Below, piece after piece: positions 54,201-63,673 of a stretch of 64,000 bases of DNA (positions within the stretch are counted from its first letter, which is position 1; each line of letters opens with the position of its first letter). Source of the stretch: Marinomonas alcarazii (GTDB lineage Bacteria > Pseudomonadota > Gammaproteobacteria > Pseudomonadales > Marinomonadaceae). The stretch covers positions 394,576-458,575 of the forward strand of contig NZ_QKLW01000002.1 in assembly GCF_003208215.1 (NCBI RefSeq), given 5' to 3'. A model generated the notes under the pieces. That model ran no database searches and was not told where the DNA came from. It worked only from the letters and a program-made list of their open reading frames with translations. Position numbers and translations under genes: made by a program.

Positions 54201-55292
54201 GCTTCTAATAGTTATGTGAAACCCAGAAACCAGCTCGAAGAGATGTTAGCAAATCTATGGGCCGAAACGCTTGGACTGAAATTGGTCGGCATTCATGACA
54301 ACTTTTTCGAAATTGGCGGTGACTCTATATCAGCCACAAAAATTTTGAATCACATTCAGAAAAACCTGCTCATTGAAGTACCTCTTGGCGTTCTATTTAA
54401 AGCCTCAACCATTGCAGAGCTTTCTGACTATCTAAGTCATAGCGATGACTGGGACCCCATGATTGGCATGTTGCCAATTAAATCCAGCGGTACAGAAAAG
54501 CCACTATTTTGCATCCATCCGGCACTTGGCCTAGCTTGGGGTTATGCTGGGCTATTACGTCATTTACCTAAATCAACACCTGTTTATGGTTTACAAGCAA
54601 CGGGGTTACGTCATGCTTCCCGCTTGCCAGAATCCATCGAAGAAATGGCAGAAGAGTACATACAACAAATAAAGCGCATTCAACCTGAAGGGCCATATCG
54701 TTTATTAGGTTGGTCTTTTGGTGGTTTGGTTGCTCATGCAATTACTGAAAAACTGCAAGCTGAGAATAATGTCGTGTCCTTTTTGTGTATGCTGGACAGC
54801 TATCCGTATAAAGTTGGCTACCAACAACCTGAGAATGAAGCCGATATTGTCAGAGCGGCTCTGCTATTCCTTGGCTATGACCTTAGTACGTTAGAACAAC
54901 TACCGATTAACAAAGAAGAGTTAGCCTCTCTCTTATGGCGAGATTACGATGATTCTTCCATGGCTGTGGTACAAGACATTCAAAAAAGCCAAGCAGACAT
55001 CATGGATAGAGTTCAAATAATTATTGAAAATAATCTTAAATTAGCAAGTCACTTTAAACCAAAAACGGTAGAAGCAGACCTGCTATTTTTTGTAGCGGAT
55101 GAAAGCGCAAATGGTTCAATGGGGAACATCCTTGAACACCAATCAAACGCTTGGACATCAAGAGTAACAGGTGCAATAGAGGCTCATAATATTCCTTGCC
55201 GACATCAAGACATGCTGGATTCTGAGCCTCTCGATATTATTGGCCCAATCCTCAGAGAACACTTAATGAAAGAGTCATCTGAAAAGATCTAA
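51294..55292 (+). CDS. Single-module NRPS C-A-T-TE (EntF-like), predicted glycine-activating
   Basis: The 1332-aa enzyme has the EntF layout. The condensation domain (about 15-440) carries HHVALDG with catalytic histidines at 152-153. The adenylation domain (about 465-985) has core YTSGSTGRPKG at 624. The thiolation domain has GGDS with the phosphopantetheine serine at 1011. The thioesterase domain has GWSFGG with serine 1141, aspartate 1168 and histidine 1304. The ten-residue substrate code, read at D670, I671, L674, Q713, L736, G738, L760, I768, W769 plus the core lysine, is DILQLGLIWK, which I recall as the glycine code. EntF itself reads DVWHFSLVDK for serine. CAGGAG lies 8 nt before the ATG. 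No MbtH gene was seen. Confidence 0.9.
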   Translation: MIKSHSNCYGSKEPISQQSFALPLSTAQRGQWIAQKLAPKDTAFNIAEYLELKGFIDVIHFTSAISQLIREADCIRCQIIEENDTTSQIIHQNDEGYFSLLDMSDNDDPHQAAMRWMTEDMMQPLTKAGDKLWRSALIKIANNHYYWYHRCHHVALDGFGGNLLTLRLAQIYNALINNQDAGANPFGSLATLIESENEYKSSKRYKKDRQYWLENLIDLPDPTSLSQRIDPSQDQKPLRQSLTISQTLKDTLSTVGQQVNASLPQTLIALVAAYFYRMTGSNDLVFAMPVTARTQRAQRNTPGMMANAVPIRLSLSTEITLDELITQVSKVVLKALRHQQYRYEDLKRDLGLMSAGQQIASLGVNIEPFNYDLTFGNCSTSLHNLSNALIDDLTVFVFDRNDNNGLQIEFDANPTRYTRKELENHLVQFENLINSMIIAPSSPISKAALLSESERYKILHSWNDTVAPIPQESVVESFIKQAKCSPLAPAVSSGQGSLNYLQLDALSNAWANKLIKEQVRPSDLVAIALTRNMDMLVALLGTLKAGAAYLPLDPDFPEERLRSILEDAQPKLILSCHSAQEQLPKTTTPCILIDDQHTDISLDPSVSHPTGLTISKNSSAYVIYTSGSTGRPKGVEIPHSALMNFLYAMQKELNLTSKDKFLAVTTISFDISILELFLPLTVGASVVIADRKTVRDPQALTELAVNKGVTLLQATPSLWQALLPTYSNELHGIKPLVGGEALPGHLAQTMAKLGHPVINLYGPTETTIWSSIMPLVNQADLRQPPIGKPILNTQMYVLDHAMEPTPVGVTGDLYIAGEGLALGYYQRPDLTNERFLPNPYGSEGSRLYVTGDKARWRQDGILEYQGRDDHQIKIRGFRIEIGDIESALLTCREVSQTVVVAQTSPNGDKQLVAYVIPVDSQLDTGILRNQLIKVLPDYMVPAHFILLNDMPLTPNGKVNRKALPLPTWQASNSYVKPRNQLEEMLANLWAETLGLKLVGIHDNFFEIGGDSISATKILNHIQKNLLIEVPLGVLFKASTIAELSDYLSHSDDWDPMIGMLPIKSSGTEKPLFCIHPALGLAWGYAGLLRHLPKSTPVYGLQATGLRHASRLPESIEEMAEEYIQQIKRIQPEGPYRLLGWSFGGLVAHAITEKLQAENNVVSFLCMLDSYPYKVGYQQPENEADIVRAALLFLGYDLSTLEQLPINKEELASLLWRDYDDSSMAVVQDIQKSQADIMDRVQIIIENNLKLASHFKPKTVEADLLFFVADESANGSMGNILEHQSNAWTSRVTGAIEAHNIPCRHQDMLDSEPLDIIGPILREHLMKESSEKI

Positions 55293-55307
55293 GCCAAGTC
55301 ACTACAA

Positions 55308-55339
55308 CAGAAATAGCATTATGCTTAATGCTATTTCTG
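55308..55339. terminator. Terminator-like hairpin between the NRPS and GH3 genes
   Basis: CAGAAATAGCATTA and its complement form a perfect 14-bp stem around TGCT. The genes converge here. The U-run is weak, so efficiency is uncertain. Confidence 0.7.
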
Positions 55340-55356
55340 TCGCCTCTTTCAAACTA

Positions 55357-57018
55357 TCAAAAATGCAATTGCTCTAACCCACAAAACGGATCAATGGCGG
55401 CAGTTTCATTAAAGGCTAAACGCCCTAATAACCCATCTACCACAGCCTTTTGAACCTCTAATAAAGGGCTATAAGCATTAATATAGACAGGCACTTTAGG
55501 TGCATCGTATAAAAGATAAGGATGTCCAAAAGATACCATAACTGTTGGCAGGTCGACCCATGGGCGGTACATGGCGTTACCGAAGCCCCCATGCAAAGCC
55601 ATCCAATCAATATAGATATGCGATTTTACCAACATAGATTCATCAGCACTTAGGTAAAGCACCCAATCATAGTCTTTTGTATCCAATGCCATTCCAGCTT
55701 CAAAAACCGTTACCTCAAAACCTTCATCTTCTAGCATTTTAGGTACCTCAAGCGGTAGAGGAAAAGGTACAAAAATATTATTTATTCCGGTCGATATCAC
55801 CAATACCCGTTTTTGTTTAGCAGGATTAATTGGCAAAATATCATGGCGATTTTTTACTAAATGCACAGTACGACGATTTAACTCTGGAATTTTATCAGCG
55901 TAGTCAGAAGCCAACAGTGCGTTAAACTTATCAACACTGATTTCTGGTTGCTCATGTTGCAACCCCAAAGCCGCTTTCATCGCCAGAATTCGCATTACAG
56001 ACTGTTCTAGACGGTTTTCCGAAACCCGACCTTCACGAACGGCTTTAAGCATATAGGCGAAGTCTTCCAATGGGTCTTTACAGAACAGCAGCATGTCGCA
56101 ACCGTTTTCAATGATCTCCGCCACCACGTCTTCACGTTTCGCCCAACTACTTAACCCGGCCATGACAGAAGCATCAGATACGATCAAACCGTTAAAGCCC
56201 AGTTCATCACGTAATAGCTGCTCATTAAGCAACTTACTCACACTAGCCGGACGCCACCATTCTTCAGGGTTATTCTCATGAGCCTTTACATATTCAGGTA
56301 AAGCAATATGTGCCGACATAATCGACATCACATTGCTCTCAATAGCACTGCGATAAAGTCGACCATAACGCTCTTGCCATTCCGGCATAGTCAGCGGATT
56401 AACCGTGGTCACTAGGTGTTGATCACGATCATCAAAACCTTCACCTGGCCAATGTTTAGCGGTTGCTGCGATACCATTTTTTTGAAAAGTCGTGATGTTA
56501 GAGCAACCCATGGTTTCGATAAGGTCCACGTCACTGCCGTAAGATCGAGTCCCCACAACCGCGCTGCGAAACTTAGCATTAATGTCAACCACAGGCGTAA
56601 AAGACCAATTAATACCTAACAGTTTCGCTTCTTGAGCAATCACCTGAGTACAATATTCCACTGCACTCTCATCTTTTAACCCTGCAAGACCAAGCTGATT
56701 CGGAACTTGAGCACCGAACGGAAAGCTCATACCTCCACCCTCAAGATCACCACTCACCAAAAGTGGCACAGCTGAATGGCTACGCAACTGGTTCATCATA
56801 GTGACTTCAGTATCAAGATCTTGTCCAACAAACTTGGTTACAGCGCCAGGTTGAATCGTCTCAATAAGAGACAGCTCTTCTGCAGAGTTTGCCCTTACAA
56901 TAAGATTAAACAGCTGCCCTACTTTTTGCTCTAGAGACAATTCGGCAAAGGTTTTATTAACCCACTCAATCGCCTTATCATCTAAAAAAAATGGAGCTTT
57001 ACGAAATAACTCATTCAT
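55357..57018 (-). CDS. Glycoside hydrolase family 3, NagZ-like active site
   Basis: The 553-aa protein has no signal peptide, so it should be cytoplasmic. The TIM barrel shows KHWPGEGFDDRDQH near residue 188, with the aspartate-histidine pair used as acid/base by NagZ-type GH3 enzymes. The nucleophile aspartate is in VSDASVMAGL near 281. A C-terminal alpha/beta sandwich follows (about 400-550), which NagZ of Gram-negatives lacks, so it is not plain NagZ. It probably cleaves an N-acetylhexosaminide or another short glycoside imported by the neighbouring permease. A GPH-type symporter is just upstream in the same operon. Confidence 0.88.
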   Translation of the reverse strand: MNELFRKAPFFLDDKAIEWVNKTFAELSLEQKVGQLFNLIVRANSAEELSLIETIQPGAVTKFVGQDLDTEVTMMNQLRSHSAVPLLVSGDLEGGGMSFPFGAQVPNQLGLAGLKDESAVEYCTQVIAQEAKLLGINWSFTPVVDINAKFRSAVVGTRSYGSDVDLIETMGCSNITTFQKNGIAATAKHWPGEGFDDRDQHLVTTVNPLTMPEWQERYGRLYRSAIESNVMSIMSAHIALPEYVKAHENNPEEWWRPASVSKLLNEQLLRDELGFNGLIVSDASVMAGLSSWAKREDVVAEIIENGCDMLLFCKDPLEDFAYMLKAVREGRVSENRLEQSVMRILAMKAALGLQHEQPEISVDKFNALLASDYADKIPELNRRTVHLVKNRHDILPINPAKQKRVLVISTGINNIFVPFPLPLEVPKMLEDEGFEVTVFEAGMALDTKDYDWVLYLSADESMLVKSHIYIDWMALHGGFGNAMYRPWVDLPTVMVSFGHPYLLYDAPKVPVYINAYSPLLEVQKAVVDGLLGRLAFNETAAIDPFCGLEQLHF

Positions 57019-57038
57019 AAAATAAACCTCAGTATCCC

Positions 57039-58385
57039 TTAACTTGCTTGATTCGACTCACGAGTCACTCGCAATTCAGATTGCATAGTGCCCTCTATTT
57101 CCTGTGTAATCGGATAGAAATAAGCAATAAACGCAACACAACCAGCACCAAAAGCAGGAACCACACTCATGAAAAGTAAAATCATTTGTATGGATTCTGC
57201 CGTTTGCTCAGCGCCAGCTTGATAACCTGCAAAGCTCAAACCGATCCCAACCAAAGCGCCACTTAATCCCATGCCAAATTTATGAGAAAACGTTGCTGAA
57301 CTGGTCGACAAGCCCACGACACGGCGACCAGACTTCCATTCAATATAATCTGCAGTATCAGCAACTAGCCCCCACAAAGAAGAAGCGGCAATCCCTTTCG
57401 ACAACTGATTGAAAAAGATAATGGCATAGATCAAATAGATATCTGATGGATCAACCCAGTATAAATTACCGATCAAACACATACTCAAACATGCCCCAGT
57501 AATGACTAAGTTTCGCTTTGAATAACGCTTAACTAACTGAGACATAAGAGCAGAACCAGCAATCATGCCCAAACTTGCCATTGTAAAGAACATACCAGCC
57601 TTACTAGTATCTCCAACAATATAAGTAAAATAATACATGCCAACAGCAAAAGGCATGATGGTAAAAGTAAACAGTGGAATACCCATTAAAATGGTGACCC
57701 ACCAAGCGCGGTTTTTAATCACCACCGCAAAGTCCTCTTTTAAGGAGGAGCGCTGCTTGATCATTGGTACTCGCTCTTTGACGCGAGAGAAACACAGCCA
57801 AAACATCACCACCATAATGGCACTTAGTAACATCATGGTGTGTTGAAAGCCTTGTTGCTTGTTACCGTTTCCAAAAAATTCCACCAATGGTAACGTACTC
57901 GCATTTACCAATAATGCGCCTGTAAAAGCTAATACCATGCGGAATGATGCCATCTGACCTCGCTCTACAGGGCTATCGGATATAGTGGCTGGCAAAGAAG
58001 AATATGGAATGTTGATGGCAGTATAAAATGTCATTAACAGGATATAGGTAACAAATGCCCAAATGATTTTGCCAGATTCATCCAAATCAGGGGTCGTGAA
58101 AGTTAGAACAGCGACTATCGCCAAAGGAATAGGAACATAGAGTAAATAAGGGCGGAACTTACCAAACCGAGTTTTGGTTCTATCCCCAATCATCCCCATT
58201 ATTGGGTCAGATATAGCGTCCCACATTCTGGTAATAAAGAATAAGGTTCCGACCAGAGCAGCAGAAATTCCAAACACATCTGTATAGAAAAACATCAGAT
58301 AGGTGCCAACAGCCGTAAAAACCACATTGCTAGCCAAGTCACCAAATCCATAACTTAATTTATCGAAAAACGACAACTTTTTCAT
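57039..58385 (-). CDS. GPH-family sugar:cation symporter (MelB-like MFS)
   Basis: ATG at 58385 has AAGGTG 6 nt upstream. The longer frame from 58439 is unlikely. About 448 aa begin MKKLSFFDKLSYGFGDLASN, typical of GPH symporters, with MWDAISDPIMGMIGDRTKTRFGKFRPYLLY (MelB motif A) and twelve helices. It should import a small glycoside for the GH3 enzyme, coupled to Na+ or H+. The two are 21 nt apart on the same strand. Confidence 0.92.
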   Translation of the reverse strand: MKKLSFFDKLSYGFGDLASNVVFTAVGTYLMFFYTDVFGISAALVGTLFFITRMWDAISDPIMGMIGDRTKTRFGKFRPYLLYVPIPLAIVAVLTFTTPDLDESGKIIWAFVTYILLMTFYTAINIPYSSLPATISDSPVERGQMASFRMVLAFTGALLVNASTLPLVEFFGNGNKQQGFQHTMMLLSAIMVVMFWLCFSRVKERVPMIKQRSSLKEDFAVVIKNRAWWVTILMGIPLFTFTIMPFAVGMYYFTYIVGDTSKAGMFFTMASLGMIAGSALMSQLVKRYSKRNLVITGACLSMCLIGNLYWVDPSDIYLIYAIIFFNQLSKGIAASSLWGLVADTADYIEWKSGRRVVGLSTSSATFSHKFGMGLSGALVGIGLSFAGYQAGAEQTAESIQMILLFMSVVPAFGAGCVAFIAYFYPITQEIEGTMQSELRVTRESNQAS

Positions 58386-58568
58386 AATGACACCTTTTTT
58401 GTATTTATTGTTTGGTTTCATTATGAGAATTAATATCAAACGTGCTATCCGATTTTTGACCTACTCGTTAGCCATTTTTTGACATGACTTGAATCACTCC
58501 GAACAAAAAAACTCTGAAAGCGATCTTTTCACCAAGTCACCAGCAAAGCTAAAAGCGCGAGAAAATAG

Positions 58569-59468
58569 TTAAAGATACAAAAAAGATTTATCCAACCACG
58601 GCATAATTCGCTGCTTCAATGAAACCAAATCTACCCCAGCGTAGGCTTGACCAGTACTCACTAAATTCACCGATTCTCTCTTAAGGCGGAATTCGGTTGG
58701 GGTGCAATCATATTCACGGCGAAATGCCATATTGAAGGCTTTCACGGAAGGAAAGCCATGGTCCAAAGCAATATCAGATATGGTTTTCTTAGGTTTCTGG
58801 GCCAAATCTGACAAGCTTTTTTCTAGCCGGTAAAGCGTCAAATAGCGCAAAAAAGTCTCGCCCACTTTGGCTTTAAAATAGCGACTTAAATAAGCTTCGG
58901 ACAGGCCTCGCTCCTCAGCAAGCAAGGATAGAGAAAGGTGTTCTTGGTAGCGCAAGGTTATCTGACGCAAAAGATCATTCATCAATAAGGTGGACTCCAT
59001 AGAGTCCGTACTAATTGTATTCGTTGAAGGAAAGTAACGAGTAAACAGCAAACCAAGCTGGGCCAACAAACTGCTTTGCGCCTGCTGCCAATGATCCGCT
59101 TTATAATGCTGCTCCCACCATAAATGCGCCAACAAACGCTTGATAGTGGGCAGCGTATTTTTCTGCACCAAACTCCACTTTTTCATCGGAAGCGTATCCA
59201 GAGCCAATCCTGCAAAGTTATGCTGTAAGCAAAGTACTAGATTATCGCCTTCAGTCGACTGAGTGGCGTGAGGCAATGCTTTATTAATAAAAAGTACATC
59301 CCCTTCCTGCAAAAGTAGTATTTCATCTACGACCTGAACACGAATACGACCTTTCACCACCCACAAGCATTCGTGAGCATCATGATGATGTAATTCACAC
59401 TGCGTCACACAATGAGCAAATATACGGCTTTCTTCTTCTAATATTTCCGCTCTATTTGACAAATACAT
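58569..59468 (-). CDS. AraC-family regulator with cupin sensor
   Basis: The 299-aa protein has an N-terminal cupin-like sensor (HHHDAHECLWVVKGRIRVQV, LLQEGDVLFINKALPH) and a C-terminal pair of helix-turn-helix motifs (LSLLAEERGLSEAYLSRYFKAKVGETFLRYLTLYRLEKSL, ISDIALDHGFPSVKAFNMAFRREYDCTPTEFR). It lies upstream of, and on the same strand as, the symporter/GH3 pair and downstream of the FucP-like gene. It probably activates one or both on binding a sugar. Confidence 0.92.
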   Translation of the reverse strand: MYLSNRAEILEEESRIFAHCVTQCELHHHDAHECLWVVKGRIRVQVVDEILLLQEGDVLFINKALPHATQSTEGDNLVLCLQHNFAGLALDTLPMKKWSLVQKNTLPTIKRLLAHLWWEQHYKADHWQQAQSSLLAQLGLLFTRYFPSTNTISTDSMESTLLMNDLLRQITLRYQEHLSLSLLAEERGLSEAYLSRYFKAKVGETFLRYLTLYRLEKSLSDLAQKPKKTISDIALDHGFPSVKAFNMAFRREYDCTPTEFRLKRESVNLVSTGQAYAGVDLVSLKQRIMPWLDKSFLYL

Positions 59469-59572
59469 AACCTCTAAAATCCCTATTCATCCACCTAAAC
59501 GAAATACAAACTCTTTCCAGGCTGATTTTATTGTACAGAATCATAAAGAAGTAAGCCCACAAAGTCACAAGC

Positions 59573-59600
59573 AAAAAAAAGCCCCGCATCAGCGAGGCTC
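59573..59600 (-). terminator. Intrinsic terminator after the FucP-like gene
   Basis: On the minus strand AGCCTCGC and GCGGGGCT pair (one G-U) around TGAT and are followed by eight U's. It lies 25 nt after the permease stop. Confidence 0.9.
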
Positions 59601-59624
59601 TTTCGTCTTAACGACAATCAATGA

Positions 59625-60938
59625 TTAAATAGACGTGTTTTTCACTGAGAACATACCGTATAAAGCCACAACCAAGAAGCAAACGGCAGGCACAACATAT
59701 GAAAAAATCGCGCCGTACTCATCAATAGTCGCGCCTTGGATCAATGGCATCACGGCACCACCTAAGATAGCCATGACCAAACCTGCAGAACCGAATTTTG
59801 TATCACCGCCAAGACCATCCAATGCGATGCTGTAAATGGTTGGAAACATCAAAGATAAACAAGCTGAAATAGACACAATTGCCCAAACACCAGTTACACC
59901 TGGCACCATGACAGCATAAAGACACAACACACTGCCCAACAGAGCCAAAATACTCAACAATACAGCGGGACGGAAAAAGCCCATCAACCATGTCATCACA
60001 AAACGGGATACTAAGAAAACAATCAAACTGTACTGCAAGTAATCAGACGCACTGGCTTCAGAACCACCCAGCGTTTCTTGCACATATTGAATGGTAAAGG
60101 TCCACGTACAAGTTTGCGCTGCCACGTTAAAGAACTGCGCAACCACACCCCAACGGTATTGTTTTCTACCGATCAATCGACCCAATGTCGCCACAAAATC
60201 GATCTTCTGCACTTCATCAATATTGACCTTGTTCGCCGATTTTGGCACACGCATAAAATAGATAAGCGCCCAGATAATCATCAACACAAACGCCATACCG
60301 ACATAAGGCGTCATCACACTGTTTAATTCATCTGCACGAATGCTAAGCAACATCTCTGGCGCCATGCTTGCTCTTTCTTCAGCCGTTGCCGTGTTTAAGT
60401 TGGGAAGAATCAAAGTCGCCGCAAGAAATACACCGATATTAGTACCAACAGGGTTAAACGCCTGAGCCAAGTTCAAACGACGCGCTGCACTGCCTTCTGG
60501 CCCCATGGTCATCACAAAAGGATTCGCCGAGGTTTCTAAAATAGACAGGCCAGCCGCCAAAATAAACAAAGCAGCCAAAAAGAAACCATATGTCATCGAA
60601 ACACTGGCAGGGTAAAAAGCCAAGGCACCTAAAATAGCCAAGCCTAAACCCGTCAACACACCCGCTTTATAAGAGTAACGGGCGTTAATAAACGCCGCAG
60701 GAATCGCCAAACAGAAATACGCACCGTAATAAGCGAACTGTACTAAAGCGGATTCAAAGGTGCTCATAGTAAAGATTTTACTAAACACTTTTACCAATGG
60801 ATCGGTCATGTTGGCAGCGACGCCCCATGCAGCGAAACAGGTAATCAATAAAATAAACGCGATTTTCATGTTCGGATAAACGAACGGAGCAGAAAGGGAA
60901 TTTTCAGGAGCTGTATTTTGATTTTTCATAAAGCAAAC
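59625..60938 (-). CDS. FucP-type sugar:H+ symporter
   Basis: ATG at 60938 is preferred. The frame extends to 61028, but that lead is unlike the family. The protein (about 437 aa) has 12 helices and keeps FucP landmarks: the proton/sugar aspartate in NMTDPLV, YSYKAGVLTGL, the glutamate in ILETSANPFVMTMGPE, RLNLAQAFNPVG and WRWGV-like YRWGVVAQFFNVAAQT. FucP carries L-fucose in E. coli. Related NagP proteins carry GlcNAc, so the sugar is undecided. Its own terminator follows, so it is separate from the AraC/GPH/GH3 group. Confidence 0.9.
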   Translation of the reverse strand, partial: VCFMKNQNTAPENSLSAPFVYPNMKIAFILLITCFAAWGVAANMTDPLVKVFSKIFTMSTFESALVQFAYYGAYFCLAIPAAFINARYSYKAGVLTGLGLAILGALAFYPASVSMTYGFFLAALFILAAGLSILETSANPFVMTMGPEGSAARRLNLAQAFNPVGTNIGVFLAATLILPNLNTATAEERASMAPEMLLSIRADELNSVMTPYVGMAFVLMIIWALIYFMRVPKSANKVNIDEVQKIDFVATLGRLIGRKQYRWGVVAQFFNVAAQTCTWTFTIQYVQETLGGSEASASDYLQYSLIVFLVSRFVMTWLMGFFRPAVLLSILALLGSVLCLYAVMVPGVTGVWAIVSISACLSLMFPTIYSIALDGLGGDTKFGSAGLVMAILGGAVMPLIQGATIDEYGAIFSYVVPAVCFLVVALYGMFSVKNTSI

Positions 60939-61276
60939 AACATCTATTATTTTATAGTTGGATGATAAGACGTGCTGACTACCTATTCTCGAATAGACAG
61001 ACCAAAACACCTCGTCATCATCAGACATTGATATAGGCTAACCGCAGTTTGGGCATTATTTTGCTTGGTTTAAAACCTGCAATAGCGCCCTTTCTACGAC
61101 CAACATCAAACACAAGGTGCGAAATCCTACCACCAACTTTCTATAAAAATGCACTTGCAGAACAAAACTTAGCGCTTTGTAAGTGGATTAATCTTTTCTT
61201 GCCCATTTCATTAACATAAATGAAATATTCATGACTTAGGGTTCATTTTAATCTCCCTAAGTCACTGTAATATTTG
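60939..61276. other. 338-nt intergenic region with two inverted repeats
   Basis: It lies between the starts and ends of two minus-strand genes. GACTTAGGG (61233-61241) and CCCTAAGTC (61255-61263) are perfect 9-bp arms 14 nt past the ATPase stop. They could form a terminator without a U-run or an operator for the permease. ATTTCATT and AATGAAAT (about 61205-61226) form a second repeat. No gene was seen. Confidence 0.55.
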
Positions 61277-63643
61277 CTAATTGTTTTTATTTGACGGGGT
61301 ATTTCGCAATAACCGCAAAGCATTTGCTGTGACCAAAGCAGTCGCACCAGAGTCAGCCAATACCGCCAACCATAGTCCCGTTATACCCAACAAAGTCGTC
61401 ACCAGAAACACCGCTTTTAAGCCCAAAGCAATGGTGATATTTTGACGAATGTTGGCATTCGTCGCGCGCGATAGACGAATCATCTCAGCCAAACCTTGTA
61501 AGCGATTATGTGTCAGCGCCGCATCGGCCGTTTCCAACGCCACGTCCGTACCGCTACCCATAGCAATACCGATGCTAGATGCCTTCATTGCTGGCGCATC
61601 ATTGATGCCATCGCCCACCATGGCGGTCGCTTGTTGTTGATTCAACTCAGTGACCGCCGTAACTTTGTCTTCTGGTAATAAATCCGCTCGATAATCTATG
61701 TTCAATTCGGCCGCAATCGCCGCCGCGGCACGGGCATTATCACCTGTTAACATCACACCATGAATACCCAAAGCGGCTAGGTCTTTAAGCGCCGCCTTGG
61801 CATCGTCACGCAATCTATCTCGCAATGCGATTAAAGCAATAAGCTCGTCCTCTTCGAGCACAACCACGACCGTTTTCCCCTCTTCTTCAAGGCTAGTCAC
61901 TTGCTGTTGAATACGATTATCTAGCGCTCGCTCTAACTTACTTGGTGCGCTTATGCTGATTTTCTTACCCGCAAAGTCTCCTTCTACCCCAACACCTGCC
62001 AAGGTTTTTCGATTATCAGCGTGAACAAGAGCAACACCTTGCTGTTCAGCATAATCCACAATGGCTTTCGCCAATGGATGATGAGACCCCATTTCGACAG
62101 ACGCTGCCACTGCCAATGAATGATTAATCTCAGAGCCATTAAAAGTCACCACATCCGTCACACTTGGCTTGCCTTCAGTTAGCGTACCGGTTTTATCAAA
62201 AGCAATGGTTTTGACTCGACCAAGTTGCTCTAACGCCAAGCCGCCCTTAATCAAAGCACCACGGCGAGTCGCCGCCGCTAAACCAGAGGTTATCGCCGCT
62301 GGCGTAGAAATCACCAAAGCACAAGGACAACCAATCAATAACAAAGCCAAGCCGCGATAAATCCACGTATCCCAAGGTTGAGCGAAGGCCAGAGGCGGAA
62401 TCAAGATCACTAAGACAGAAACCAGCATAATCACTGGCGTATAAATACGGCTGAATTTATCTAAGAAACGCTCAAGCGGTGCTCGACGCTCTTCCGCTTC
62501 TTCGATTAACTGTAAAATCCGATCTATGGCGCTATTACCAGGCTGCGACACCACTTTGAGTCGCACAACTCGATCAGCCAACAAACTTCCTGCTGGGACT
62601 TTTTCATCGCGTAATCGTTCAACTGGAACGGACTCACCCGTCAAGGCGCTTTCATCGAAGCTTGCCATCTCTGACAAGAGTTCAGCATCGGCTGGCAAAC
62701 GTTCACCTGGTGAGACTTCGATTTCATCCCCTAGACGTAAATCCGCAATAGCGATTTTTTGGCGAACGCCATGTTTGATAATCAAGGCTTCTTCTGGCAA
62801 CAGCGCCATCAAGGCACTGACGCCTTTGCGTGCGCGATTTGCTGCAAAGGATTCCAAACACTCGCCAATCATAAAGAGCAACAGCACCATCGCGGCTTCT
62901 GCGGTAGCGCCAATAAATAACGCACCTATCGCTGCGACACTCATCAGAGTTTCAATGGCAAAAGGCGAACCGCTTCGCATCATACGCCATGATTTTTTCA
63001 CGATGGGCACCAAGCCAACCAAGGTGGTGACAATAAACGCCGTCTCACCATACACTGGATTAAGTTGCGCTAGGCCCCAGCTCACTAACATCAACAGCGC
63101 TAAACCCACAATGGGAGCGTATTCGAAGAATGGCTGACGAGATAACCATGAGGCTGTTTTTTGATTGAGAATAGTCTGTGAATTAGCTGGATTAGAAGCA
63201 CTTTCGTCCAAAGAAACTAAGCGAAAGCCTAACCCTTTCACTGCATCCTGAACCTTATCCGAGACATCAGCATTCGCCTCAACGCTTAATTTTTCAGTCG
63301 AAAAAACAACATTTGTGCTCACAATACCATCTAAAGAAGCGACCGCTTTTTCGATACTACGCGCACAGCTCGCGCAATCCATGCCGCTGACTCGCCAACG
63401 ATATGTTTGTTTGCCGAGTTCTTGTGCTAAAGAGGCATCGTCTTCGTCATCAGAAGAACAACATGAGCTTGCTTTTTTTCCGCTATCGTCGCTTGCATAA
63501 CAAGAGGAAACCTCTCTCGATGTCGAGCAGCAAGACCCGCTTGCTTCCTGATGCGAGTGTGATGAATGATCTTTTGATTGATGACACTGACATGAAGAAT
63601 GAGATTGGCAATTTTCTTTATGTTGACCTGATGAATGATGCAT
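61277..63643 (-). CDS. zntA: Zn2+/Cd2+/Pb2+-exporting P1B-type ATPase (ZntA-like)
   Basis: The 788-aa pump has a His/Cys-rich lead (residues 1-70, many HSH, CQC and SCC groups) that should bind metal. One heavy-metal-associated domain follows with GMDCASC near 87-93. Further motifs: the CPC ion-path motif in GCPCALVIS near 438, the phosphorylation site DKTGTLTEG near 481, the HP locus SHHPLAKAIV, and GDGINDAPAM. CPC with a late-helix aspartate fits Zn/Cd/Pb export rather than copper. GGAGAG lies 4 nt before the ATG. A MerR-type promoter lies immediately upstream. Confidence 0.94.
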   Translation of the reverse strand: MHHSSGQHKENCQSHSSCQCHQSKDHSSHSHQEASGSCCSTSREVSSCYASDDSGKKASSCCSSDDEDDASLAQELGKQTYRWRVSGMDCASCARSIEKAVASLDGIVSTNVVFSTEKLSVEANADVSDKVQDAVKGLGFRLVSLDESASNPANSQTILNQKTASWLSRQPFFEYAPIVGLALLMLVSWGLAQLNPVYGETAFIVTTLVGLVPIVKKSWRMMRSGSPFAIETLMSVAAIGALFIGATAEAAMVLLLFMIGECLESFAANRARKGVSALMALLPEEALIIKHGVRQKIAIADLRLGDEIEVSPGERLPADAELLSEMASFDESALTGESVPVERLRDEKVPAGSLLADRVVRLKVVSQPGNSAIDRILQLIEEAEERRAPLERFLDKFSRIYTPVIMLVSVLVILIPPLAFAQPWDTWIYRGLALLLIGCPCALVISTPAAITSGLAAATRRGALIKGGLALEQLGRVKTIAFDKTGTLTEGKPSVTDVVTFNGSEINHSLAVAASVEMGSHHPLAKAIVDYAEQQGVALVHADNRKTLAGVGVEGDFAGKKISISAPSKLERALDNRIQQQVTSLEEEGKTVVVVLEEDELIALIALRDRLRDDAKAALKDLAALGIHGVMLTGDNARAAAAIAAELNIDYRADLLPEDKVTAVTELNQQQATAMVGDGINDAPAMKASSIGIAMGSGTDVALETADAALTHNRLQGLAEMIRLSRATNANIRQNITIALGLKAVFLVTTLLGITGLWLAVLADSGATALVTANALRLLRNTPSNKNN

Positions 63644-63673
63644 ACATCTCTCCAGTTATGAATCTATAACAAG

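Noticed and set aside
55357..57018. Plain NagZ (peptidoglycan recycling)
   Set aside because: The His/Asp pair fits, but the extra C-terminal domain and linkage to a GPH symporter point to a glycoside-use role.
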